Positions 18,788-32,635 of a stretch of DNA of 64,000 nucleotides are shown here, one piece after another. This DNA comes from Plecoglossus altivelis (lineage: Eukaryota; Chordata; Actinopteri; Osmeriformes; Plecoglossidae). A model generated the notes under the pieces. The model did no database searches. It was not told where the DNA came from and saw only the letters and a list, made by a program, of their open reading frames with translations. The stretch's first letter is position 1, and every line of letters starts with the position of its first letter. A program made the position numbers and the translations under genes. The DNA lies in the NCBI GenBank assembly GCA_036571765.1, contig BROE01000023.1, positions 6,967,551 through 7,031,550 of the forward strand, given 5' to 3'.

Positions 18788-20630
18788 TTTTGCTCGAGAC
18801 TTTTCCGTTGAGTTCCGTCGGTGCGATGCGCTTCAGACTCGGCAAAATTCCGGGTCGTCCATCCACATACACGGGAGCTTGACTGCTGCCGTCAAACGAT
18901 ATGAGCGTCGGAGGATCGGTTCTAAGTTCCACAGCTCGAGAAAGTGGAGGTGCAGCCGTCCAGCGTGTCATGAGCCCAAAGCCACACCGCTGGTTCTGTC
19001 ATCCACAGACCACACAATCCTCCGAAGTGGCATCGATGTGTCACTCTCCCTAGACGAGCCAGTAACCGACATTCAGCGAGGTGTGAGGTGATGGTTCATC
19101 AGTTACACATTCAAATGATTTTTCACAATATAACCTTAAGATTTTGATTTCCAATTTGCGGGGTTGCTACGCCAACAGCCTGCTAACTGGATCACAGGCC
19201 AGTTGTGTAGGGCTCCATCGAAATAGATACACCTTTTCTATTTCACATATCAAGTAGTCTAAACACGTAGGCTACCGCTCAGAGTCATACTATAACATCT
19301 AAATGGTATCACAGTTGACAGTAGACAATCTGTGCATACGGCTTCAACCTACTTGCTCTTAAACAACTCTGTGGTTAGTACACTCAAAACAAAAGGCATG
19401 GCTTGCTTGCAGCTAGGTTAGCTAGTAGGCTAGGATAGCTAGCTAATATCATTTGGTTTGGTTAGACGGCCAAATTCTATGAACAAACATCTCCACGGCC
19501 CTAGCAAAATAATGACATGAAATAAAATACCGTAAAGTAGAGAACTTACGGTAGACAGTCCGCAAACATCACATTTTGCACAAATACGATTCCGTTAAGA
19601 GCGAGTTGTGGCCATGTAGTGCCGTCATCTCGCGTTCGTTCAGAATACGACTGCTATCATTAGGGTGGCATAGTCACGTGTATAGAATTTGAAAGCATAT
19701 TCATATTTCGTGCAGATTAAGTCATACACAATTAACCCTTGAGTCAATTACTGTGTTTAGGTACTTGGCATTTATCACAGGCATGAGCTGTTAGATTTTC
19801 ATATGAGAAGCTCATTGAATAGTCTTGATTAAGATTCTCTTGATTTATAACCATTGTCAGCAGAGGGAACTAGCGAGTCAAAAGGGGATCTAAATTGGCA
19901 GTACACCATTTATTTTGAATTTTTAATATTCGGCTTTCGAAATTCTAATTGAGTTTTTAGGTCTGTAAAATGGCAAGAAAACGATGTCAAGGTCACACTA
20001 CATATTGGCTGGTATACCATTCATTTATAGACAGTTGTGACCTTGACCCATCTCCTCGGTTTTGAAGGTCATTAATATCGTTTTGAAAAATTACAATAGA
20101 AAGCGCATGTATTCAAGCAACTAACGGATCTGTATATTTATTGCGCATACTTACAAGTAAACAATTTAATAAAGACAAATACAATAAAAAGGTCAACATT
20201 TTTTTAAAAACAGTTTAAAAATTAGACAAAAATTCGAGTCTTTATAAACCAGGCGCGTTTTCAAACAGCTCTGCCTTTCAGAGTCGGAGTTCAAGGAATA
20301 ATCCTGTGCCATTTCTACAGGTCAACGCCACTGTCGGCTTCCTAGCCGATCACAGTCACCCCGGATCGAGGCTCTGACCTAGGGGTAAAACGTGACATTT
20401 CATGAAGCGAACTGACCCATGCCCTCCTCTCAGTGACAGTGGGTCAGAGTGGTGATAGCAAGACAACATTCCCAGCAGCAGAAGGTATTTTCCTCGACAG
20501 GTTTCGCATGTGCATCATAACTCAATTATGGAAAGAATTCCAACAATAACATTTTCAATGGCAGGTACATATTTTAAAAAAAAGTAACTTTCAGAAGTCA
20601 TTTGGTGAATGCATTAATATGGGTTGATTA
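18788..20630. other. efs 5' flank and intergenic sequence
   Basis: The efs start codon is at 18785-18787. The CpG-containing 300 bases beyond it (to about 19090) are the likely 5' UTR and promoter. From about 19100 to 20630 the sequence is AT-rich and unique-looking with no exon that I recognise. Confidence 0.45.
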
Positions 20631-21270
20631 TGGGATAAGCTGGAGCAGCAAAGAGTCTGGTAGGGAAAAAGTATTTCCACCCCAGACAGATGGCCATGAC
20701 TGACTGGGAGAAAAAATAGCATCGGAATTCTCACCAGACAAGGAAACAGGTGTGACCGAACAGAGGGAGGAAGGAAGTGAATGTGTGGATCACTTTGGGG
20801 GTGGGGATATAAACTCCTTTCAGAAGCATAAAGGACACATGCAGACACCTACATAACACCATACATTCAACACCACCTACTCTTAAAAATAACCCTTTTA
20901 TCCCCAGGCAGTGCCTCAATTCAGGGTAACCATTCTGAACACTGAAATCTTACCACAAGCACCGTTCCCCCGGACTGTGGTTGGAAGCAGTCGGCCAAGC
21001 CAGACACAGGCGTAGCCCCCTGGGCTGTGGTGCAGCACCTCCACCAGGCTGGGTGGAGAACCATACCCCCTCCACACCAGAGGCAGATTGCAGGACAAAC
21101 CCATCTTAGCTGGCATTCGTCTGCACCCATTCAGCAGCACCAGTGTGTTCAGTGCACCAGACAGAGGCAGACTTGGAGGCAGTGATTCAGGTCAATAACT
21201 TAAAAATAGAAGGGGTTTGCCTAATGGGATATGAGAGACTCAAGGAAGGCAGGGAGGCCCCCCTTATAGC
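20630..21270. other. Decayed partial duplicate of the efs region
   Basis: Blocks in this stretch match efs introns in the same order. 20700-20780 (GGAAACAGGTGTG, AATTC.ACCAG) matches 15925-16000. 20818-20850 (TTTCAGAAGC, AAAGGACA, GCAGACAC) matches 16340-16375. 21185-21235 (CAGGTCAATAACTTAAAA, GCCTAATGGG) matches 18190-18240. The segment between, which would hold the substrate exons, is shrunken and has no open efs-like frame. I read it as an old, collapsed tandem copy. Confidence 0.5.
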
Positions 21271-21417
21271 CGTTTGAGGTGCATAACTGGCCTGGAATGC
21301 AACCCCCATTTGCCACAGTTACAGTCCTCCCTTTGCTCTGAAGAACATCAGTATAATATGGAAAAGATTAATGATTTCTTTATCGTTTCATTCAGTTCCT
21401 CCCACCCTAATAATGCA

Positions 21418-23275
21418 TCACGAGTTTCTCAACATAAACAAGCTCAGATCTGACACATAACTTACACCGAAGAAAAACGGCACCACTGGTCTACTGAAGG
21501 TCCGACCTACTGATATCACTGTAATGAATTCCTGAGTTTCGACGTTGTAGAAGGCCACCGTCCCTCTGTGGTAGTTCACGTGCACTCCTAATATCTTAGG
21601 CACAGGCTTGTTAAGCATCTTGGAAACAGTCAAAAATGTGTAAAACTTGTCTTTCTTGATTCCTATACTCCAGACAATATCGGACAACGGGGTGATGGTC
21701 GATTTGGCGTTGCTGTACGTGACCCCCACCGACCACTCGCTCGACAGGAGCTGGACTTCAAAGTAGAACCTGGTTTTGAAAGAGTCTTTTCCAAGGATGC
21801 AGGTACATGAATTGAATCTCAGAGGGTTGTTTGTTGCAGACTTGGCAAACGCCAAAAACACCTTCTGGGAATCGTTACTCAGCCTCAAATAACCGTTGGC
21901 CGTTTTGGTATCCAGCACAATCTTGACTGGGAAACAAAGTGAAAGGAGGCTGTATGATGAGCTTGACAAGTTTCTACACGTGTACAAAATGGAAAATCCA
22001 AACACATACCTTTAGAACTCTGGATCCATTTCCAAACTGAAAACAGAAAGGAAAAAAATATTTGATCTGTTGTGTATAAACGGTATCAGTTTAGTTGTAT
22101 GACAGAATCAATTTCACCAAACATTCAAACTGTCTTCCATAGAACCGAATCACCCATCTCTAAAATAAGGGTGATGGTAAGATTTTGACAGCCATTGGAA
22201 AGACAGTTGTGCTTCTCCATGTGGAATGACCGTGCAATATTGTGTGACCTTATTGGAAGAACGTTTGTAAGTCTTCAGAAGCTGTTACTGAAGGAGATGT
22301 GTCGGGGGGCAGTTTGCAAAAGGGACAAGAGAGAAAAACCAGCCGAATCTTACCGTCATCTCTGATCCTCCCATTTCGAACTGAGTGAGTCGGGCGTGTA
22401 GAGGGGGGAGGAAATAATCAAAAAAAGCTTTAATTGATGCGAACTAAATCCAGGATTACGTCATTTTGTCATCTTCAATTACTACAATCAAAAGTTTTGT
22501 TTCTTGCCGACTATATAACCGTAATTCTAACCATGAACGACCACCAACCTGCAAGGAGGCTCCAGTTTGGCTCAACTGAAAAAAAAAGATGGCTTGTAAA
22601 CAATGGACTGTTCTTACATGAACACAAGCGTTTTCATGTTGGATAACAAGCTGTTAATATCGGATACGAACCTAATGTATGATTACTTGACCCATCATCA
22701 GATGCCAACTCTGAAAAGGAATTTGGGACAGAGAGTCATTTGTAGAGAATATTCAGCCATAGTGAGTCAATGTTACAGGGTAATCACAGACTCACATTGG
22801 CTAAAGAAGTGTATACTAATGTATTTCATACACTGGACAATGTAGTAATGCTAAAGTTCTAACAGTATAAAAGGCCCTTAGTTAGGCTTTCTTTGTTACT
22901 ATCAACTCTGCTTGACTTTAATATCCTGAATTTTCTTCAATGAAGAAAATAAGTCTGTTAAATAAGAAAGGTAGACTTAAACAAATCCATTCGCAGATTT
23001 ACAGACTTAAGTAGAACTACTCACCAGACGATTCGGCCACTTGTCTCTCTAAACGTACAAGGTAATAAACTGTAAGCAAAGAAACGTCAAGGTCAAAATG
23101 CTTCATGTGACATGACGTTCTTATAAATCAAGTTTAAACAGTAGTGGCAATTTACAGTTTAAAAATAGAAGATATATTTGATCAAATACAGATAAGCAAG
23201 GCACCCACCACAAACACAAAGTCCACAAACTAGCAAGACCGTGACTGTCGTCCAAATAGGGACGAGTAAAGGCAT
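21418..23275 (-). CDS. Small membrane-anchored PRY-SPRY (B30.2) protein
   Basis: Six phase-1-linked exons give about 233 residues: 23209-23275, 23025-23069, 22549-22575, 22354-22380, 22010-22036 and 21418-21926. The first exon encodes MPLLVPIWTTVTVLLVCGLCVC, a hydrophobic N-terminal segment read as a signal anchor or signal peptide. The next four (45, 27, 27, 27 bp) encode a short stalk. The last encodes a PRY-SPRY domain (LDTKTANGYLRLS, then FYFEVQLLSSEWSVGVTYS, ending VPFFFGVSYVSDLSLFMLRNS). SPRY domains bind protein ligands. This architecture resembles the tail end of butyrophilin/TRIM-type genes but lacks RING, B-box and immunoglobulin domains. It is not recognised as a named family. It is divergent from dhrs4, about 1.1 kb away. 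Confidence 0.75.
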
Positions 23276-24369
23276 TCTTGAAGGTCCTAACTAGAATATA
23301 AGATCAACGTAGATGCGATAAATTACAGTCCGCTATCCTATTACAATTTGTTTTCGCACTGTAGACGGAGAAAACCTTATATCATAAATAGGAAAGGAAA
23401 ACGACGACACAATTCTGGGACAAAAATCATTTCTTACTGGGATGGCCAAGACGAAGACGTAATTATAACCAGGCAATTTCCTTACCTGACCGTTAATCAA
23501 CTCACCTGTGCAATGCTTAATTGCAATTAACTGCCCTTGCAAAGTGTAACAAGGCGGTTTTTATTTCTCGCCAGTCAGTGGGAGAGAGTATGGTGTTACA
23601 AATTAAACATTTGAATTGAAAACAAATATTTGGTCAACTAAATAGTGATTTCGGAGTTCTTGAAACTCTTTATATGGTCATTGTAGTTCATCCGTCAGTG
23701 ACGTGCAATTTCCCGATTTGTTTGGTTGTGTCTCGTTGTCCGCAGATTAGTGTGCGTCACCAGGATTAAACTGACATTATTAACACCACAACATGCCATA
23801 TTACATATCCTAAACGGTGAACCTGGTCTGTGCAGAATTCAAACTTCATTTAATAGTTGTGTTCTTCCTCTAGTCTGAAAAGCTTTAAAGGGACTTTTAT
23901 TTTGGAGATAGAATTGATACTCTTCCGGATCCCTTCCTTCAAACGTCCCCCAGCGATTTCCGTCCATCGCGTATCATAGCTGCACGAATCACCTTAACTA
24001 CACTAAACTGCACTGAACTGCATATGTTCAACTGTTTTAGAGTCAGTTACTTATTTAACCAGAATATTTATAACATTATTGCTAAACATTGTTTTTCGTG
24101 GGTACACATTTGTACCGCCCACACTAAATGGTTCGACTTGAACGTAGCTACCTAATATAACCTTTCACCCATTTACCTTGCTTGTCAGTAGACTGTTGCA
24201 TGCAAAGAGCAAAGGTAAGTGCATTTTCAACTGGCTGACACATTTGTCTTCAAATACGCGATTTTGCAACAACAAAACTCCCAATCAGATAATAGTTCGA
24301 CGCTGTCAACTGGTCTGATCATAAGTCGATCCGTGGCGTTAAACTGTGAACGGTGCCATTTCAGAGGTA
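23276..24369. promoter_or_regulatory. Divergent intergenic region, SPRY gene / dhrs4
   Basis: This 1.1-kb stretch separates two divergent start codons. It is AT-rich with no CpG island and no recognisable exon. Promoters for both genes should lie here, but no specific element can be supported. Confidence 0.45.
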
Positions 24370-26644
<2,275 letters not shown>

Positions 26645-27654
26645 AACGGGACCATTTCAAACGCAGTCGCGTCATCAAAGTCTTGACGTTTGACGCCTCC
26701 AAGACATGCTGCCAACATCAAGCTCCTGCTTGTTCCTCCGTATCCATGGAAAGCACTTTCCGCTAAATGTTTTACTTCTTATTGCTAACCTCAGATGCAG
26801 ATAGGCTGAACGGAAACATAGAAGGTCCACTGACCGACAATGATTTTAGTTTCCTTGGCACACATTGTGTAAACAATCTATAAGTGACTTATGATGTGCC
26901 TTTAAAAAAAGAAAGAAAAGTTTTTTATATGATCCACTCTACACATTCAAAGAGATATACAAATTTATACAACTGATCCTATATGGAGAAATTTACAAGG
27001 AGATAAGATAGTTTAAATTCATTGTCAGAAGTTGAGGTAACAGATAACAGTAATAAGCATCACATTTAAATCCCTGAAATTGAAAACTCAAATCTTATTC
27101 ATGTAAATACCCAAATCACAAAGATTTTGCTATGTTAATGCCAAACATGTTGAAGTTTTTGCACTTGTTTTCTGAAATCAAACTATAAAGAAATCATTCT
27201 ATATCTTACTTTTTTTTCATCCAAATATTCCCAACAGTCACTGGCTGTATTGAAACTACATTTCTCACTGGTATATTTATAGTATAAAACTACATGACAG
27301 CAGCCTGAACTGGATATTAAAGGGTTTAGCACCAGCGTAGCTGATGGGAAATGAAGTTTTTGTTACAGTAAAAGAGTAGCCATGAGAAGCCTCATCTGTA
27401 TAGAAGATATATTTATTAGAAGAGTTTTACTGACTGTCATTTATATTTAAAAAGGGATATACACATTGTAATACAACAGAATAACACCGTTTGGCCTCAT
27501 TACATTTCCATAACTTCACATACACGATAACTTCCTAGACGATACACGACTGTGAGCATAATCAAGTTATCCTTTTATGAGTACTTATTAATCAGTTAAA
27601 ATCCTTGAAGATGTCTCCTTGCTACATTCAGCTCAGTTAAATCAGTGCAGGGTC
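26645..27654. terminator. Convergent 3' ends of dhrs4 and tinf2
   Basis: This is the 3' UTR space between two tail-to-tail genes. On the minus strand AATAAA at 27412-27417 lies about 240 bp past the tinf2 stop and is a good poly(A) signal for it. For dhrs4 only the weaker ATTAAA at 27316-27321 is visible. Nothing else coding was seen. Confidence 0.5.
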
Positions 27655-30600
27655 TCATCTGTGTCCATTGCCAGGCGACAGCAGGTCCCGTCGAGGCAAT
27701 CCGGGCCTCCAGAACTCTCTCAGGGTGGGAACGTAGGTGTCGTGTTTGGTCTTGTAGTAGCGCTTAACAAACAGCTGGGGGAGACAGAGAGGTGGTTTAG
27801 AAAGAGAGGCACGGCGAAAACGAACGATAGGCGGCAGAAACTGATGTAAGGTTTCGACGACGTAGAACTTGATCGTACTTTGCATTTGAAATTCTTGATG
27901 GCTTCATCTTCCGAGTCAACTATGACGTCATCGCCTGATTCTGCAGGAGCCGGGGACACTTCAGGAAACAGGCGGAAACAGGAGAACGATAGGCGTTTTA
28001 AACACGTCTCAACATTCACTCGGCATCTAAACACTTGCCCGAAAGAACTAGAATGCTTTCCCAAACACCTGTGGACCCTCACCTGAGTTTGTCTGGACAG
28101 AGGGGGACTTGCGGGACACTGGGGGCACGACGCAGTTCCTGGACAGGACAACGAAACAGGGATGAGAACTGATCCGAACATCTAAACAGGAACAGCCATT
28201 GACCGAAAAATGATCATGCCATCGCATATACGGCTGTATCGTGAGTGTCACTGTCATGGCAGCTGTCTTGTCACTCACTCTTTATCAGCTGCGTGTGACA
28301 ACTCTGTCCCGTGTCTCAGTGTTCTGGGGTTCCTCAGCACTGCTCTCGCCTCCTTCATCCTCTTGCCTGACGTCCCGTTGACCCCCCTGGTTTGTTCCCC
28401 ATTGCCATGGGAACACGGCGCCGGAGAGGTCATTGGTGGCGGGGCGGAGGCGGCCTCGTCCAGTCTGCGCAGCAACACTATGGGCTGGTAGCAGAGGCAA
28501 ACCGTCACCAAGGACGACTGGTCGGGCACGGCTTCCAGTAGTTTCTGGGCCGAAGTGCCAGAAGTGGCCACGTGATCGTTTGTCAGGGCACCTTTGCTCA
28601 CCCCCGCTCTGCCGGAAACGTGCTCCTCAGCCTCTCCATCGCTCTCCCCTGAAGATCCGCCTGCTCCCTCTTTCACAATCCTCCTCTTAACCCCTCGTCT
28701 GGTCTTCGTCTTGTCATCCTTTTTCGTACCTTTGAATCCTTCCGCTCTCGTTTTCCTTCCAGGTTCATGTTGAGCTGCACTTTGCGACTGGACCTGCATC
28801 TCTTCCACCTCCTCCCTGGATGTGATGCCTAGATGTGATGGCATCTGTTTGACCACAGTGTATTTAAAGCTCCCACTTGAATTTGACTGTTCTAAATGGT
28901 CTCCTAAACCGACAGGAACACTTCCTGTTCTCCTGGCAGCTGACAACATGATTGGCAGGTCTTTGGTGGACATCACACCAATCACCGGCTTGATGAACGG
29001 CAAACTGTCCCAGCGCTGTTTGTGATTGGTCGCTGGTGGTCCAGTTTGCATAACGCTGGGACTGGGTTCCTGCACTCTTCCAGACGGCAGCAGAGACAGC
29101 GAGGAAAGGATGGCGTCGCCCAGACACGGCGGAAGAGACGCTGGCGGAAAAAAACCCCCAAAGCAGAAGGAGTGAGTCAAGACTTCATTGCCACGTGGTT
29201 ACTGGTTTGAGGGATGTTTTTGTTATTAGGTCCCACCTGCTGGTTCAATGTGTCCCAGACAGCTGTGCTGCTGGAGCAGAGCCTTCATCTGCTGGGACTG
29301 GGAGGCAGCCAACACGCAGTCCTCCATGACAGAGGGGGAAACGTTGAGCCAGGAAGACACTGTCTGAAATCACCCCCCCCATAAAAAGATAGAAACACCT
29401 TTTAAACAAATGATTGAACAGGAATTACAGGGGTAACTACAAATCTGTCAGTTACACTGCTGAACCTTTTGAAATGGATTGTTCTTGGTGATGGTGTTGT
29501 TTGTCAAATCTTTTTGATCAAACCACAGGCAAGGTCTGTTGTTACGAAGACAGAACGCCAACTGACATGAAGTCAACAATAACAACCAAGTCAGCAGGAA
29601 GACAACAGGTGGTTGCATAGCAACGATGTCTGGTGGCTGTTCCGGTAGCCTCCCTACCTGAGCAAGGTTGGGCACAGGCAGCAGCTGGTCCAGCCTGACT
29701 AGAAACTCCCACAGCAACTTCTCCAGCTGCAGGTCAAACTCAGGCCCGTACTCTGTGAGAAACTCCTCCTTAAACAGTGAGGAGACAGCAGCAGACTATT
29801 TCAGACAGGTTCCCAGGACAGCGAGGAGGGGTGGGGGGGGTGGGGGTAGAGTTGATAACGGCTCAGAGAGAGAGAGACTGACCTTGTAGAAGTGTTCCCT
29901 CTCTGCAGGATCTCTCAGGATGGTTTGGACAAAGTCATGGAAGTTGGTTACTGCTGCCTCAATCTTGACGTCCCTCTTCTGCAATCAAAACACACAAAGA
30001 TGCATTGTGCTGTAGGCGTTTCAGGTCCCCCCCCCCCAAAAAAAAGAACATTCCAAATTCTGCAGAAGAACCGAAACATGAGCTCAACTAGGTCTGGGTA
30101 GAGCAGGGGTCTATTCTAATGATGAGTCGTTAAGCTCTGGAAGTCTGATAACGACCCATCATTAGAATCAGGTGTGCTGGAGCAGGGAAACATGGAAAAC
30201 CTTCAGGACAGCGGCCCTCGAGGACCTGAGTTTGACACCCCTGGGGTAGAGTCAAGTTCACTTGATGGAAAAAGGTGCTATTGTTAGTGTGGTGTCAAAA
30301 GATCTCTCAACATTGGTTGAAACTGATGCTTGCGGAAAAAAAAACACTACTAACCGTTTTAAGAACAGATGACACGATGACAGGAATGCGTATCTTTTCG
30401 AGATGAGGAAGGACAATGTTTGGATCCGGCGAGTCCTGACCACGACACAGCTCCAGGATCAGCTGAGAGTAAAAAAGGATCATGACTAGACAGCAGAGGA
30501 CATGACACATTCCTTATTCCCAACCCAGTGTAGGAACACATGAAGCGTTTTTCCCCCCCCACTGATCACTCCAGCCATACTGATGATATACAACTATATC

Positions 30601-31302
30601 CTTTTAAACAGACTTATACCGAGAAGCATAGATAACTGAGTTCTCGTCAGATGGGCCATACACTCAACACCCACGCAGCCTTTATCGACCATCTTCCCCT
30701 ATAAATGTTCCACCTACCCGGGCTCTCAGCCCCAGCCCCAGCTTGGCCTGGTGGCGGTGGGTGAGAAGACCTGGAGCTGCCTGGCAGGAAGATGTAACAA
30801 ACTCCTCCAAGGTCCCATAGTGCATCACGTCCCTCTCTTTCATCACTTTCCACATGGCTGCACAGACCAGCCGCACAGGTGGGACGAGGAGACGCAGGGC
30901 TTGGAGGGGCAATGGATTATCTAATTTGACAGTTCAACGAGAAGCAAGTCGGAGGAATTATATTACATTGCGCCTATCAACACGGTCCAAGCTCACTAAC
31001 AGAGTTCGGGCCTTGCAAGCGTAGCCATTATTTGTATAGGGTAAAGTTAGGTTACTTGTCTCTCACGCACTGCAAGCGTACCAATAGTTTTTCTAACCAC
31101 AGACCCACTACTCGATCAACCAGCAAATGTAGCCACGATAGCTGACAGGCAAAGAGGCTGTAAATCTGTCAATCAACCTCAAGTTATCTTCTACTACTGC
31201 CCAGACAAATCAATAGGTGAGAAGTGCCATTTAAAAAACATTTCGGAATAACTATGATGAAGAATGCTTTTGTTTACCCTTTCGTTTCGACGGTTCTGCC
31301 AT
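27655..31302 (-). CDS. tinf2: Shelterin subunit TIN2 (TERF1-interacting nuclear factor 2)
   Basis: TIN2 bridges TRF1, TRF2 and TPP1 at telomeres. Ten exons read in phase: 31278-31302, 30718-30920, 30355-30462, 29883-29978, 29658-29768, 29237-29363, 28279-29140, 28083-28138, 27879-27940 and 27655-27774, 589 residues. The N-terminal TRFH-like domain is recognisable (LRLLVPPVRLVCAAMWKVM, VMHYGTLEEFVTSSCQAAPG, EKLLWEFLVRLDQLLPVP). The C-terminal YYKTKHDTYVPTLREFW corresponds to the conserved YQKTKFDTLIPTL of human TIN2, preceded by the acidic DVIVDSEDEA. The 862-bp central exon is Ser/Lys-rich and longer than in mammals. The first 25-bp exon and the exon 9 donor (GTACGA) are the least certain boundaries. 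The promoter is shared with cideb, and a partial second copy lies at 32636-33203. Confidence 0.9.
30096..30247. mobile_element. hAT-type palindromic MITE fragment in a tinf2 intron
   Basis: The ends resemble CAGGGGTGTC...GACACCCCTG, and the interior has CACCTGATTCTAATGATGGG in both orientations, CTGCTCCAGCACACCTG, and GGCCCTCGAGGACC. This is the widespread teleost non-autonomous hAT palindrome. It shares most of its sequence with the element at 42795-43005. It is about 150 bp and internally shortened. Confidence 0.75.
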
Positions 31303-32423
31303 TTCTATCTCCGAAGTTCTGATCACTCTTCTTCTTGTCTGGTTGCTAGCAAAAGCTGGTTTACAAGTATCAGATAATTCACTTTTAAACTGGCTAACGG
31401 GCAGACATTGAAATAATCGATATAGTGCAATAAATAAATAGATATAAAACGGTTGTTTGCATTTGATTAGAAATGAGACACCGTTCCGAACAAAACAATG
31501 ATCTCTCTCCCGCCTTCCCGTAATGAACCGGAAATGATGTAGCCTATGCCTTGTAATATATTTAGACATCTAATTTGCCAAAAAGTTGCGGTGTATAATA
31601 ACAAACTCAGATTTTTATAAGTAGTTAATAAAACTTTTGTTAAATTGTCAACAAATTTGCGCTAACAAACACAATTACAAACATACAAACAACGCTGGAC
31701 TTTGGTCTATGCAAGTCTGAATCAGAATCATAATTTCGGGCTGAGTAAAGTCCATCTAAATGTGATTGCGGGGTCAGACAATAACAGGACGCGGCCACAA
31801 CAGTCAGAGTCACTGTTGGAAAAGAAAAACGGATTGATAGAAGGCTGTCAAAAACGGAAGAATGGAATCAACATCATTGCTGTTAAAGTAAGTTTGTTGT
31901 ACCTTCCTTGTATCATCTTAACAGATGTAACACAAGCTTGAAATGATAGCTTCTTCTGTTTAATGTACACTGAAATGTTTGTGTGTTGTCTTTCTCTGGT
32001 GATGCAATTTGTCCATAGCAAATATTCTATAATTTATTAGGACTTACTATTACAACTTCTCTTTCCAATGTCTCTCTCTCTGTCACCCGTGTACATTTAC
32101 TTAGCTGTACACAGCACTTCCACACCTTATCTCAACAGTTTGAGCACAAGAGCATTACGCAACAACGTGGTCCAGCCAATCTGATGACTGCACCTCTCTG
32201 TCTCTGTCTTCCTCAGGTCCGTGTCCAGAAGAGTGTGGTCTCCTCCCCAGAGGCCTTTCAGAGTGTGCTGTCATGACAGGGTGACTAAGAAGGGCATCAC
32301 GGCAAGGACCCTGGAGGAGCTGAGGGAGAAGGTGAGGGAGGGAGGGAGTGTATGTGTGAGACAGAGAGAGGTGGGGGAGAGAGACAGAGAGAAGGAGGTT
32401 ATAAAGAAGGTGAGGGAGGTGGA

Positions 32424-32465
<42 letters not shown>

Positions 32466-32635
32466 CAGAGGGGGGGACAGAGACAAGGGGGTTATAAAGA
32501 AGGTGAGGGTGGTGGAGTGTGTGTGTGAGAAAGAGAGAGAGTGAAGGTAAGAGAGAGGGTGGGTGAGAGAGGAGAGAGAGAAAGCGAGAGAGGGGGGATG
32601 TTGTAAAGAAGGTGAGGGATGTAGTGTGTGTGTGT
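30735..32635. repeat. Tandem duplication, copy A (tinf2 exons 1-2, shared promoter, cideb exons 1-2)
   Basis: This 1.9-kb block is repeated immediately at 32636 onward with an offset of 1901 bp and very few differences over the first 1.3 kb. It begins inside tinf2 exon 2 and ends in the GA/GT-rich intron 2 of cideb. Copy A carries the intact tinf2 exon 2 donor and an intact cideb exon 2. Confidence 0.93.
31303..31861. promoter_or_regulatory. Bidirectional promoter region, tinf2 / cideb
   Basis: There are only 559 bp between the tinf2 start codon (minus, 31302) and the cideb start codon (plus, 31862), so both promoters must overlap or abut. The sequence is AT-rich with no CpG island or TATA box that I can assign confidently. 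An almost identical second copy lies at 33204-33762. Confidence 0.7.
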
